From positions 62,001-126,000 of the forward strand of contig JBAMDO010000172.1 in NCBI GenBank assembly GCA_037074765.1: 64,000 bases of DNA, written 5' to 3'. The notes under the pieces are model-generated. The model was not told the origin of the DNA and did no database searches. It worked only from the letters and a program-made list of their open reading frames with translations. Each line of letters begins with the position of its first letter. Position 1 is the stretch's first letter. This document shows positions 51,801 through 64,000 of the stretch, piece after piece. The translations under genes were made by a program, and so were the position numbers. The stretch is from Mansonella perstans (lineage: Eukaryota; Nematoda; Chromadorea; Rhabditida; Onchocercidae).

Positions 51801-54250
51801 AAACATTATTTTCATCTATCATTCATTTGTATCATTTAAAAAAGAATAACAAGATTAATTTGATTTGATTTTTTCTTTTTTTTTTTTTATTTTAATAAGC
51901 ACAAATATCTAGAGATGAAAAATACTCCATCCATTTATTAAAGAAACTCCTTTTTCCACTCAATTTTTCTCTCTTTCTTTGTTTCCCTCTCTTTTTAATT
52001 AAATAAATTTTATGTATGAAACTCACGAACAATAATAAAGATTGTGCAATCCTTAGTGCATAATAAATTGTAATTACAGAAAAATTACGAAATGAATGAA
52101 TAGCTATACCTCAAGCATTTTCACAAAACCATTTAATGCACCATTGGCACTTATGGAAAAATGACTGTAAGGGACGACGGTGGAACAGCCAACAACCTGA
52201 AATAAAATAACAAACAGAAATCTGGAAAGGTATTGGGCACAGATAAAGAAAAGCGAAATATTATAGTATGGTATATTACCTTATTAGTTCAAAATCATTC
52301 ATTTTTACAGTCTTAAAAATTATCTTGCAATTACCTTTACTTCAATCAAACCATTAAAAGCTCTGTTGAATTTTATCTGTATCCGAAAACTCATCCGACG
52401 TAAATCACCCGTTACGGAACCAGTTATTGGTATCAATGCTACCGTACCAGCAAATCGGCCAGCTAAACTGAAATTACTTCAAATTTACAATAAAAATTAT
52501 ACATTATTTATTTATTTATTTATTTTTGTTTCAAATAATTGCAGTTTTCCATTATATGGTAAAGGACAAGTTTGGCAGTGGTGTGATGAATTTTACCTGG
52601 AACTAAATCCAAGGAGGCTTCTTGAATTTACAAAATTCACTAAAGATATTCATGAGGATTGCCCGTTCATTTGAAGATTTATGAGATTATCCAACTGTAA
52701 ATTAATCTGGAAAGCCTTCACAGCCGTTTCATTAATCAACTATAAAATTCATTCATATTTTAACATTAATATTAAATAATGCAAAAATTATCTTACCTGT
52801 TTGTATTATTTCTAAAAATCATTATTTATTGATGGTTAAGTTAAATATTGCAAAGAAACGAAAGAAAATGGAAAAAGAAAATCTTACGAGATATCCATTC
52901 GATCCATTTGGAAAATTACGTAGGATGGTGAAATAAAATCTAGTGACGTGTATCGTGGTGGTGAATAATGTAACACGTTGACATTATATAAGTGAACTTG
53001 TCCTGTGACACCTTAAAATAATCATTTATTCAAGAGTATTTATACTTAATGGAGAAGTATTTTGCTTAATTTGAATATTGTTTTCATCAAAGTAAAAAAA
53101 ACGAAGGAAGAAAAAAAGAAGAAATAATGCATGTTTTCAATTTTGTTTAAAAAAAAATTAGTGAAAATAAAATAGTTCAAAGTCAAAGAAAAAATTAACG
53201 AAAATGAAACTTTTTCACCGTGTTCCGAGAAAGAATGTAATGTTTGAAATCCACGTAATCCTGAAATTTCCTCATTCAGAATTTTCATTCCAACTTGTTT
53301 AATATGTTCTGCACCATGCTTTGTTAGTCGAAATTTTACTGCTGGCCAACCTAAATTTTGATCTGGTAATTTTTTCACGGATTACAATTTAAAAAAAAAA
53401 AAAAAATAAGGGAGGGAAGAAAGGAAAGAAATAAGAGTAGAAAATAAAGTTGAGCTGAGGAAATGTTTCATTGATTTATGCGACTTTTTTCGCGAGTTCC
53501 TAAGAAAAATTTATTTCATTTTTCTTAGTTCTATATAAAACAAAAAAAACTTCATTAATTTCTCGACATCAATAGGATTCAATGAAATTTAAAACCAAGA
53601 AGAATGGCAACGTTTGTAGAAGTTTAGCAAGAAATTTTTAAGGAATTAACCCTTAAAAATAAAATTTAATAAGAATAAAAAAATGAATTGCAACAAAAAG
53701 TTCAATAACAGTATCAGTATTTTTAAAGTTCTCACTTTTGACTTTTGGCTACTTATTACAATACTTCTATAAAACTATTTAACCACTTATAAAATTTAAT
53801 TAACTAAGAAGAGAATTTTTTTTACTTGAATGATCAATTAAATAAATATATCATGTGAGAGAAATATAACAATAAAAGCAAAATATTTAAATTATAATAA
53901 TAAATTTAAAAATGAGCTATTGTTGTACAAATGGTATTAAATTTTATTGGAAAATTTTTTCCTTTCTCAATCATTTTATCTTAAATCTTCTGGATGTTTC
54001 TATTTTCTCTTTTTTCTTTAGCCCGAATAAATACTATGATAGAACAAAAACGATGACAATTTTTTAAAATTATCAAAATTCTTCACAAAAAAATTCTTTT
54101 TTTGCAATCATCATTTTGATTTAAAAGGGAAAAAAAATCACCTGGTGCATTATTCCATTTTGATGGCTTTTCGAAAACAATACGACCTTCTGCTATTAAT
54201 GAAAGCAGAAGTCCTACTAACTGAAGGTTTATAGTCGAATGATAAACCAT
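48894..54250 (-). CDS. BPI/LBP/CETP-family lipid-binding secreted protein
   Basis: Twelve minus-strand exons (54142-54250, 53219-53362, 52888-53011, 52335-52467, 52110-52196, 51546-51641, 50940-51105, 50478-50638, 50143-50365, 49799-49940, 49463-49589, 48894-49028) give 548 aa, slightly longer than mammalian BPI. A signal peptide covers about residues 1-22 (NLQLVGLLLSLIAEG). Both BPI barrels are present. In the first, VKFRLTKHGAEHIKQVG matches the N-terminal motif and GQVHLYNVNVLHYSPP and FQMDRMDISLAGRFAGTV match the core, with a conserved CSTVV cysteine and partner VFCSSL. In the second, NAPVMHT, YLYGSEYLFNSFLYHAY and LPLKDTIEFINPEL match. The family binds lipopolysaccharide or lipids. Nematode members include the yolk/lipid-transport protein NRF-5, so lipid transport is more likely than immunity. 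The start could be the ATG at 54304, 18 residues upstream, but 54250 gives the better signal peptide. Confidence 0.9.
52545..52674 (+). other. plus-strand exon-like ORF inside intron 3 of the BPI-like gene
   Basis: A TTTCAAATAATTGCAG acceptor on the plus strand is followed by 42 sense codons and a stop (KGQVWQWCDEFYLELNPRRL, then LEFTKF and HEDCPFI). The composition is balanced and unlike the AT-rich intron around it. No upstream exon was found and no family is recognised. It could be the last exon of a nested opposite-strand gene, a relic, or chance. Confidence 0.25.
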
Positions 54251-55991
54251 ACGGAAAACAATTCCGTTACCTCGGATTTCTTGTGTTGAATAATAATCAC
54301 CCAAAATGATTACAAAACTATCAATTGAATACGTATATCTTTTTGGTAATTCCCTTTAATGAATATTTTTAATTCTTTCCATGTTTCTTTTCTTCAAAAA
54401 AAAAAAAATAAAGATTTGGAGATAAAGAAAAAGTAAAGAACGAGAGAGAGGGAGAAAGGAAAAAAACAAATGAAATGATATGAGTTGAATGGTTTACTCT
54501 TTACGATGCACTGAGAGATGCTGACAAAGTATGCGAAGTTTTCGCCTGCCAAATATGACGATTGTCGATTATCGCATTGTCATCGTTATTATTATTGTCG
54601 TTGCTGTTCTGGTATCGAACCATCATCTTCAGTAATTTTGCTGATGATCATCTCCGAAAACTTTTCAATATGATAAAGATCCCACTACTTGTTTTCCTGT
54701 TCTGTTCAAATCTTCTGCTATCCCATTTATGTAGAAATCCACTGTTCTTCTTTTCAAAACCAGAACAAATTTAAAAAGAATTTTCATTCCTTATATGCCA
54801 TAATGTTGAATTATTGGTAAATAATAATGATCAACAAATGATTTAACTTGTTGTTCTCATGACACTGTTATCATTTTTATCATTATTATTGCCACTATTA
54901 TTTCAACATTTATTATTATTATCAATATTTCGTCGATATCTTTTGCCAATTATGAAGTATTCTTGAATGATCCTAAAATTATTGTAGAACTGAATGCATT
55001 ATATGTTAAAAATAATGACAAAGATAGTAATTATGATGGAAAATAATTATGGTTTATAACATTTTAGCCTTATTATCAATCCATACAAACATAAATATTC
55101 AAATAAATCATTACAAAATATTATTTAAGACATCCACCAGCAAATTTTATTAAATTAATTTACAATCACCTTAAATTAATTTTATCCGTATCTCAATTTA
55201 AATATAAAAGTGCAAAAACCAGTGCTAAGATTAATTTGTCAAAATTTAAACAGCTATTTTATCAGCAATCTTAACCAGAAAGATTGTTTGATACCAAGTC
55301 GTCGATCATATAAATCTTTCTAATTTTATTGAAATCAATATTTTTCATATTTCTTTTTCTTGGCTATCATCCCACACAACCTTTACTTTTTGTCTATCTT
55401 CCCATCCTTCTTATCACATCAAAATATGATGCAGTAAAATTATTGTGATAAGTTTTGTCACATTGAAAAAAAACACCGTAATCAAAATAATGACATGCAG
55501 AATTCGATTTTACCTTCCTTTACTTTTTTACTAGTATTTCTTTCAAATTTTGGTCAATTTAAGTTCAACTTTTTAAAATAAAAAGTAATGAAAACAATAA
55601 AGCAGGCGAACAAGGAAAAGAAAGACAAAACATGCCCGAATTTTCATTGTAAAACAGATAACATGAAAAGTTTATTAATGTAACAATTAATTACCAAAAT
55701 TTTAAATTTATTATTTCAATATTTCTCATGCATGTTTTCATGAATATGTCTGGATGTATGTAATTATTTCTTGTTTATAAGAATTTGGTTAATTTGACAA
55801 ATTAATTAATTGTTAACAAAAATTTACACTACTTTTAAAAAGTTGAAATGGTGAGAGAAGGATAAGAGGGAGGGAGTGAAACAAAAGGAGGAGGGCCGAC
55901 AGAATGATGAACAAAGAGAATTTAAAATATTTCCGGCAAACAATAATTGTAAAAAATATTTTGTTTTGAATGTATGCTTGTGTATGTCTGC

Positions 55992-56087
<96 letters not shown>

Positions 56088-57520
56088 TTGTGCATGTATG
56101 TATGTATATGTATATATGTGTAGTTTGTATTTTAAAAATAGAAGAGAGAAGGAGGCGGAGAAAGGTAATGCAAGTTAACAAAATTGTTTAAATCTGCACT
56201 TTGAAATAAGTTTCACAAACTTTTAAAAAAAAAAAAAATTAGAAACATTTTCCGGATCTTTTCCTCGTGCAAAGTGATATTTTCTTTTGGATGGATAAAA
56301 TTGCAAGGAAAAAACGACAATTTTTTCCATAAAAAAAAGCGTCATTTGCTGCTTCTGAAGGATGAATATACCATTTTTTTTCTTCATCCTCTTATTGTAA
56401 TGTATTCATTTTATTTTAACAAATTTTAAATTTCTAAAAAAAAAAAAAGAAAAAAAACGAAAGCTTGATAGTAAGAGAAAAAAATTAAAAAGGGAAGAGA
56501 TGTGAGATTATAAGCAATCCTTACATTTAAACAAATCATTATCCAGTATCTGAGCAGTTGCTTATTCATTTGTTACCTTAAAAAAAAAAATTGAAACCAA
56601 ACGCTAATATATTTCATTCATTTATAAATTATTTTATTAAAAATGTTTTTCATTGATTAAAATTAGTTATTTCATATTTATTTCGAAATATTTTTGGTTT
56701 TGAAATATATATTCGAAAAATATAATAAATTTTTATTTTCTATAATTTTTTGTTTTGTTCACATATTTCGTCTTTTTTTCATCCTTAAACACTTACCATA
56801 TTTGTCAGAAAAAAATTTTTCAATCTATGGTAGCTATATATTCACTTCAATAATTTTCTACATTGAAGAAATAATTTTTTAAACAAAAGTTTTTTGCAAA
56901 ATATTCAAGTTGTAAATTATTTAAATTAAGATTAAATATGAGTAATAAATTATCAAATGAGGATAAAATATTGCTAAGTGCATAAATAAGCGTTTATTTT
57001 ATTTATTATTCCAAAAATTTTATGAAATTTTAAAAAAATTAACAAAATCTAACTGATTTATTTGGTTGAAAAAGGAAAAGTTCTTTTTTAACTTATTTAT
57101 TTATTAATTTCCTCCTTGAAGATTCCTTTCTCGTACTTGTCCATGAAGTGGACAAGTTGTTCCTGTTCTGATTTGTAAACTTTAAATTGTATTTAAATTT
57201 TTTAAAAATTTTAATAGATGCGGATCTTTTTTTTGTTGTTGATGAAACACAGATTATCCATTTTCTAATAGCTATTGTTTCACTACAAAAGAAAACGTGT
57301 TTAATCATAGAAAATGTGATTTAAATGTTGTCAACTCGAAATTAGTGGAACTAAGTGAATTACATAGAAAATATAAATTTTGTTTGTTTAACACTGCAAA
57401 AGTTAAGAAGTACATCTGAGATTTGATGTAACATTCATTTAGGGCTATACTTGTTGCACGCGACTTACAACGCATAAATTATTATTATATCATCTAGTTT
57501 CATCCCATAGCATATTCGGA
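54251..57520. other. divergent intergenic region BPI-like gene to myosin
   Basis: About 3.3 kb containing both promoters, many A/T runs, ATT-rich blocks (about 54870-54930) and a long TG microsatellite at 55995-56083. No exon is recognised. Confidence 0.5.
55995..56083. repeat. (TG)n microsatellite, about 44 pure units
   Basis: An uninterrupted TG array of about 89 bp followed by TATG units. It is the longest perfect dinucleotide array in the window and is likely polymorphic. Apparent Cys-Val and His-Thr ORFs over it are artefacts. Confidence 0.97.
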
Positions 57521-60500
57521 ATGCAATCAGTAGCATTCAGGTCAGTTATATTCCTGTTTTTTTTTTGTTTCAAACATCTTTTTGAAAAAAATAGACAATA
57601 CAATTCTTAACAAACTGTAAATAAAATGTTTAGAATGGAACTTTATTCAACTTTTCTTTGTTTATTTTCCAATCCATTTTTCTTTATGATTTAAAATTTA
57701 TCGGTTCGCACTAATCAACTAGCATTTGGTTATTTTATCGAGAAAAGGACAACTGTCTCAAATTAAAACGCATTAGCAACTTTCTTTTTCCTTCGTTCTG
57801 TTGTTCAAAAAAACAAAAGGCAGGGAAAAACAGAATTTTTGAAAGAAAAGTTTCATTCTCCGTTTTTAAAAAATTTTTGCAATTCCTGAAATAATGGTGA
57901 TTTTTTCTTTGCAAATTTTATATTTTTATCAAATATTAAATTTTACAGATTCCTTAAAGTACCAGCCGAACATCATCAATCGTCAAATAATTTTGAGGCA
58001 ACTGTTTGGATAACAGATCCAGAAGTGGAGTTTCGTCGTGCAACACTTCTCGAGGAACATGACGATAATGTAGTTGTTTGTTTTCGTGATGAAAATGGTC
58101 ATTTCGAAAAGGTAAATGATTTCTTCAAATGTTGTTGATTTTAACTTTTTCCCCGATAAATTAACGAGTCATAATCCAAAACTTTTTTCAAATTATGAAA
58201 ATTTTTAAAATCCAAACAAGAACTTTATTTTTTAGCGTACCATATCGAAATCTGAGGTGCAATTATCAAGTATCTCATATTTTGTGGAAGATATGTGTAA
58301 TTTAAGCGAACTAAATGATGCATCTGTTCTTGAAGTTATTCGTTCACGATATGAAGCACAACTCATTCATGTTTCTTTTTCTTCTCCTAAATTTTAACAT
58401 TTCATTACAATTGATTGTATTAATTTCAATCATCGGAAATTATTGCAATTTTAGGAAGCAATCAATTTTATCTATGGAAGGAAAAAGAAAACATTTTTTT
58501 TCTTGTACTTCTATCACGTTAACAATTTTTTCCAATCGTTTCTTCCGATTACAATTTTTCTAATTCTTTTTTTTCTCCCTTTCCCATTAATTTATTACAT
58601 TTTTTACGTTAATTTTATTGACAAAAAAAAATTTTTTAAATGATTTTATAGACTTATTCGGGTCTATTTTGTCTTGTTGTAAATCCATATAAGAATATAC
58701 CAATTTATACGAAAGAAATAATGGAAGCATATATGCATACTATTGATAAGAATTGTAATTTACCGCCTCATATATACGCCGTTGCGCAATCTGCTTATGA
58801 TGGTCTTTTAAGCGGTAACAATCAATCTATCTTGATAACGTTAGCTTTTTTTAAATTTCAATCATACTATAACAATAATTTTTTGCTGATAAATTGGATA
58901 ATATTGTAATCAATTTCCGTAATCTTCTATTTCAATCTTAGCAAATTTATAACAAATTTTCAGCACCAAACTTTTTTTTCTAGAAATTCAATTTATTTAT
59001 TTTTCCAGCAAAAAAAAACTTACAATATTTGTCTGAAGAATGAAATTAAAAAGTTTAGCACAAAGCTTACATTAAAAATTAGTAATCATTTCCAAACAAG
59101 TTGATGGTATTAAAGAGGAAAAAAGTGAGGAATAAAGTTATGCAAAAGATAAAAATGAAAATTAAATTTGAATTAAAGTTTCTGGGAATTAATGTTGTAA
59201 CAGACATCCTCTTTATCATGCTTATCATCATCCTATAGCCTTATTAATAAACATAAGTCTAGTTTTTATAATGGAAATTTTCAGGTTCTTGTGGATTTTT
59301 TTCCTTTTTTTCGATGAAAGGCATTGAAAACAATTAGATTTTGAATGAATATTAATAGTATAAAATGAATCATATTTTGTTGTCAATCAATTTGAGTTAA
59401 AAAAATTTGTATGAAAACTTAATTTTTGAGATAAATAAACTTTGTGATGGAATTTTTGCTCCAAGAATCTAATTATCAATTTAATAAAATAAGAAAAGTT
59501 TCAACTTTTATTTTAAGAGGCACTTTAAAAAACGACACAAAAAAAGTCAAACTTTTATTATTTCGTTGTATTTTTAGTAATTTCATGTATCTATAATAGT
59601 GATTTCAATATTTTTAGATTAGAAACTTGGTAGTATTTTTTGACGTTTCAATGAATTTAAGTTTTTTTTTCTTTTTTTTTTTTTTTTTATAGTATTCTTT
59701 ATTATCAATTATGCCTTTCAATGATTTTTAAATTAGCAGAAAAACTTATTTACAAGAATACAATTGAACTTATTATTATCAAATTTCAGGGGTGAGAGTG
59801 GAGCAGGTAAGACTGTGAATACAAAACATATTATTGAATATCTTGGAGCATTATCCGAGTATCGGGGTGAATTTAGAATATCTGACGGCATTGATAAACG
59901 GCTTACTGCTACCGGAATTGTTATTGAAGCGTTTGCTAATGCATCCACAATTCATAACAGTAACAGCTCTCGACTGGTATTACACATTTTGCCATTATTT
60001 TTCAATTTGGAAGTTAAAATGGAACAATTGCTCATTTTTTCATCTATTTGAGGCTGTTTCAGTCTTGAAAAAAAAAAAGTCTAAAATTAAGAGTGCATAA
60101 TCCGGGAAAATAAAAGTAGGATTCTTGAAATATAACTAAGCATGAAGTGCCACCAATAGCTTTTCTCTGAACAATCACAACCTGTCATTACTCACAGGGA
60201 AAATTTATCCGAATGGATTACGGTGATGATATGGTGATGAAAGGTGCACAAATTCAAACGTGTAAGTTATTCTCGCATCGTTTTGTTTCATAATTTTTTG
60301 TAAAAATATAACTTTTTAGGCATAAATGAATTATTGATCTTTCAGCTCATTTTGAAATTTTTTGTTTTTGATTCTTTTTACGAAAAAGTGAATCATTTTC
60401 AATGATTTTCTCTTATTTATGCAAAACTTTCCTTTTTATATGAAATCGAAAAAAATTAATTGCCGTTGAAGAAATTAATTTTTTTTTTCCTACAGATTTA

Positions 60501-63500
60501 CTCGAAAAATCACGCGTTGTAAAGCAAAATAACGACGAACGAAATTTTCATATTTTTTATCAGTTATTGTCGGATGGTTTTGGCAATGATTTACGTTACA
60601 CGTTTGGTCTTGGACAGAGCGCTAACGCTTACAAATTTTTAAATCAAGGTGATAAAATATCGGATCCGGAAATTGATGATGCTCAAGGCGCTATCGATAC
60701 ATTGGTAAGCATCACTGACTTATATTAATTACTATTATCTCAATCCTGAATTGTTTTATTCCTGTCTATTGGCGGTTCTATGGATCTATATGATTTTTTT
60801 TTCTCTTCAAAAATTTATTTGTTTTTGATGGAATAATTTTAAAATATTAAAAAAACTGGTTTAAAACTGTATACGATCAGTTTTTATAATTTATTTGCAA
60901 TTTTTAAAATTTTTAATTTCTTAATTATAGAATGCAATGGATATTATTAAATTTACCAAACATGAAGTAGTGGAAATCTTTGAAGTAATAGCTGCTTGCA
61001 TCCTTCTGGGTGAAATTAAATTTGCCGAAAGAAGCGGTCTCGATATTACTTATGTTGATGGTGCCAAAGGTTAGTTAATACTTTGCGTATATCTTTGCTA
61101 CTACATTAATACGACTTTGCTGCGTTTTATTATTGCTAATAAAAATTATTATTGGTATTATTTATTATTACTGTTATTATTATTATTGTTGTTAATATTA
61201 TCATTATTATTACTAATTATTATCATTGACTACATCAATAGCAACCAATGGTTTGCTCATTTCCATTTATTTATTTCGACACTCCCTTGTTGCGCAGAAA
61301 AAGCTTGCGCATCCTCGTAAGATTGTGAGCTGTATCGTATGCCTGTCATGCCAGACAGGTCCCAGCCGAAGAATCACACAAAGTTTGTCCACGGGCACAA
61401 TGGGCCCGTGAGTTTTTCGGACAACCATCTTAGTAGGCACTACTTTTACTTTATACCCGGACAGACGAGCTCGATTGGCCCTGCAAGGCAACCGTCTGAG
61501 AGAGACACTTTGACCAAAACCTAATGACCTGAGTAAGGATTTCGCTGTCACTGTTCAAGTTTGCTAAGCCTTAGCGGATGAATTTCTGGAATAAAGAGTT
61601 GACTAGTTCTGCTCAAATTGTACCTCACTTAAAAAAATTCCTGCACAGTTAATTCATTCAACGTGGTGAAATTCTGCAAATTTTCGTTCACGAAGCCAAG
61701 CCATGACGATGATTGTTATGATTATTAATAATATTTTTAGTCATATTTGTTTGAAAATTCTTTCCTTTTTTTATTCCTGTAAGTGAGCTATCAAGTTGCA
61801 GAAGTTGAAGCAGCTTGTCGCATCTTAGGTGTTAAAACGAACACTCTTATTGATGCTTTAACTCAACCGTCAATAAAAGTGAACGATCTCGTGATCCGGA
61901 AAAGTCAAAATCTTAAAAAGGTTCTGCAACTTGCTAAAATTATTTTTTAATTATTCAATAATCTTACCGGAAGACAAAAGCACTCAGATACTATAATTTT
62001 TAAGAGAACCTAATTAATCGATATAAAATAATTTTTTTTCTTATTGAAATTATTGAAAATTTTAGCTTAAATTGATTTGAATTGGATTGTTTCCTTATTT
62101 CTAAGTTTAAGAATTGGAATATAAAAGTTATTATTTTGCAATTTTCCAGACTTTAAGTTCACTGTCCGGTTTATGTAAAAGTATTTACGAGCGTCTCTTC
62201 AACTGGATCTTGTCACGATGCAATTCGGCACTGACTGAAACATTTCATCGTAAGCAATTCTATTAGGTGAATAAGCAACGGAAGGTTTTTGATGAATGAA
62301 AAATCCCACGGAATTAATTACATCCGATAATGTTAGGGAGTTTGAGACGTTTGAAATAATGAAAAAAAGTGATAGACCTTGATATTTTTAATTATTAAAT
62401 TGTTATTGTATGAAAATTGTTCAGCCAGTAAATCGACCCGAACTTATTATATCGGTGTACTTGATATTGCTGGCTTTGAAATCACCAAAGTAAGTGTTAT
62501 CATTTTATTTTAATAATAATTTTTCCAGTTTCTCGAGAATTATATCGAAAATTTACTTCAAATTTTATTTTCGTTTACAAATTTCGGAATTATTGCAGTT
62601 TCATTGCTTAAATACAAAAATATGAAAAATTATCATTTATAATAATTCATAATTTTTCTATAAATTAGAAGCACGAAATTTTCATAAAAAAAATTTTTTT
62701 TTTTGGATGTCTTTTTTACTTCATATAATAATCCTTTTTATTTTATGTAACAATAACCATTAGTTTTTAAAGAAATTTTTTTTAGAACTTAAAACTAGAT
62801 TTCATCTTTAAATTAAAGACTAAATTAATTGGTTCATTTTGGCCATTAAAACTAGTATTTTTAACATTTGAGTTACTGCATGTCCGACAAAGTGACATTA
62901 AACTTTTTTTTCTGGAAAAATGCTTATAATCTTCAAATTTCAAATTATTCGGTTTAATCTTTCTGTTTGATTGTGTTGTAAATTTGAAGTTGTTAATTAG
63001 TTAAAATTAAAATATTTCTTTCATATTGTAGATGAATAGTTTCGAGCAATTTTGCATCAATTATACGAATGAAAAATTGCAACAATTTTTCAATGATTTC
63101 ATGTTTATACGTGAACAACAAGAATATTTAAATGAGGGAATTAAATGGCAATATATTGATTATGGTATTAATATGCAAAGTACCATCGAATTGATTGAAA
63201 AGGTTATTCCATTTCTTCAAATATGAGATTCCCTATTTAAATACAGTAAACGTTTGGTTCATCCCACAGCGCCAGTTCACCAAATTAAATACAAATTATT
63301 TCAATTTATGTAATTAATTTTGTTTGTAATTATCCTTTTAAACTCATTTTTCAATTCATCATTTCTTCACATTTATTTATTTTTTTAAAATAATCCTTTT
63401 ACATTCTTCTTTTTTTTTTAATTCGTAATTTACAATCTGTATAATTTCTTAATTATTGGACTGATTAAATTAACTTTTTCTGCTGTTAAATCAATGCAAT

Positions 63501-64000
63501 TATTTTATGGAAATGTTTGTGTGTGTTGGTAATCAAGTCAATCTTTTACAAATTCTTATAAACTTGTGTGTAAATTGTATTTTAGCCATTAGGATTACTG
63601 TCACTGTTACAAGAAGAATGTCTTGTGCCAAATGGTAACGATCAATCGTTGCTTGAAAAACTTCTTGCAGCAAATTCCAACAATTCCGTCTTCACCCGTT
63701 GTAGACAATCGGCAAGGTATGATGTTAGAATTAATATAACATTCGTTAAATTTTATTTTTCAACAAGATTTTAACAATTTTTTAAAAAGAAAAGCCACAT
63801 TTTTGTAAAACAAAGTTATGAAAAATCTAATGTCGAAAAATTTTTTATTTCTTCAATTTTTTTCAAAAATTTTTGGTCTCACTTTTTTATCAAATTATTA
63901 AAATATTTTCTTTTAGGCATAGCACAGAATCACATTTTTCAATCGCTCATTATGCGGGTAATGTAGCATACAACATCACTGGTTGGGTTGAAAAGAATAA
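57521..64000 (+). CDS. class II myosin heavy chain, divergent, 3' end missing
   Basis: Fourteen exons in the window: 57521-57540, 57949-58111, 58236-58370, 58652-58839, 59790-59976, 60198-60261, 60496-60704, 60931-61069, 61802-61920, 62150-62249, 62425-62489, 63032-63202, 63586-63716, and 63917 running past the window end. They encode about 591 residues of a motor domain. Landmarks: SH3-like N-terminus ([10 protein letters not shown]), [22 protein letters not shown]-loop GESGAGKT at 170-177, switch I NSNSSRLGKF at 225-234, [16 protein letters not shown], switch II DIAGFE at 455-460, and [20 protein letters not shown]. All nucleotide-contact motifs are intact, so an active ATPase is likely. 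The SH3-like N-terminus and sequence pattern fit conventional myosin II. However, loop 1 is unusually short and the pre-switch I segment reads [12 protein letters not shown] instead of the near-invariant NPVLEAFGNAKT, so this is an unusual paralogue. The tail, IQ motif and actin-binding loop 2 lie beyond the window. Confidence 0.9.
61262..61562. other. GC-rich island with nested inverted repeats in myosin intron 9
   Basis: Within the 732-bp intron 9 (61070-61801), about 300 bp are distinctly richer in G and C than the surroundings. They contain inverted repeats: CACGGGC/GCCCGTG at 61390-61410, nested inside TTGTCC/GGACAA at 61385-61424, and CTGTC/GACAG near 61342-61357. A 94-codon frame on the minus strand (61267-61551) matches no family I know. 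It may be an inserted element, a structured RNA gene or an unrelated fragment. No terminal repeats or target duplication were found. Confidence 0.35.

Noticed and set aside
52672..52760. minus-strand open segment (LINETAVKAFQINLQ) as an extra BPI exon
   Set aside because: Its phase does not fit the adjoining exons, whereas direct joining of exons 3 and 4 restores the family motif DISLAGRFAG.

Overview
The window is nuclear DNA of a nematode, most likely a spirurid or filarial species. It is strongly AT-rich. Its genes are split into many small exons, with introns that begin GT and end in T-rich TTTCAG or TTTTAG. It carries a typical transthyretin-like (TTR) secreted-protein gene. Acceptor-like TTTCAG sites lie a few bases before several start codons, as expected for spliced-leader trans-splicing. 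There are no bacterial operons, rRNA, CRISPR arrays or recognisable intact transposons. All gene models below were built by hand by joining exons. Every junction keeps the reading frame, except that the downstream end of the myosin is cut by the window edge.

Layout. 1-10.8 kb: gene-poor, with a 205-bp direct duplication and many microsatellites (CA, ATC, GAT, TCC, GGA, GT). 10.8-12.5 kb (-): a small mitochondrial protein with the C-terminal motif of complex I subunit NDUFV3. 13.1-14.2 kb (+): YPEL5 zinc protein, divergent from it. 15.7-19.1 kb (+): OTUD5-type deubiquitinase. 20.9-21.9 kb (-): an unassigned secreted cysteine-containing protein. 23.9-26.8 kb (-): a divergent JNK/KGB-like MAP kinase with a TVY activation motif. 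30.6-31.8 kb (+): a TTR-like secreted protein. 33.8-44.2 kb (+): a 31-exon BAG6 orthologue of 1366 aa. 45.1-47.0 kb (+): TIP41/TIPRL. 48.9-54.3 kb (-): a BPI/LBP/CETP-family lipid-binding protein in 12 exons. 57.5 kb to the window end (+): the motor domain of a divergent class II myosin heavy chain.

Functionally the segment is a set of housekeeping genes with a notable share of ubiquitin and protein-quality-control factors: YPEL5 (CTLH/GID ligase), OTUD5 (deubiquitinase) and BAG6 (chaperone for tail-anchored and mislocalised proteins). TIP41 (PP2A/TOR signalling) follows BAG6 on the same strand. It also holds secreted proteins of the kind nematodes release: TTR-like, BPI-like and the unassigned one. 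Nothing shows that these genes form one system. BAG6-TIP41 (0.9 kb apart, same strand) is the only pair with operon-like spacing. The most unusual items are the TVY kinase, the unassigned secreted protein, the divergent myosin, a plus-strand exon-like ORF nested in an intron of the BPI gene, and a GC-rich hairpin-bearing island in a myosin intron.
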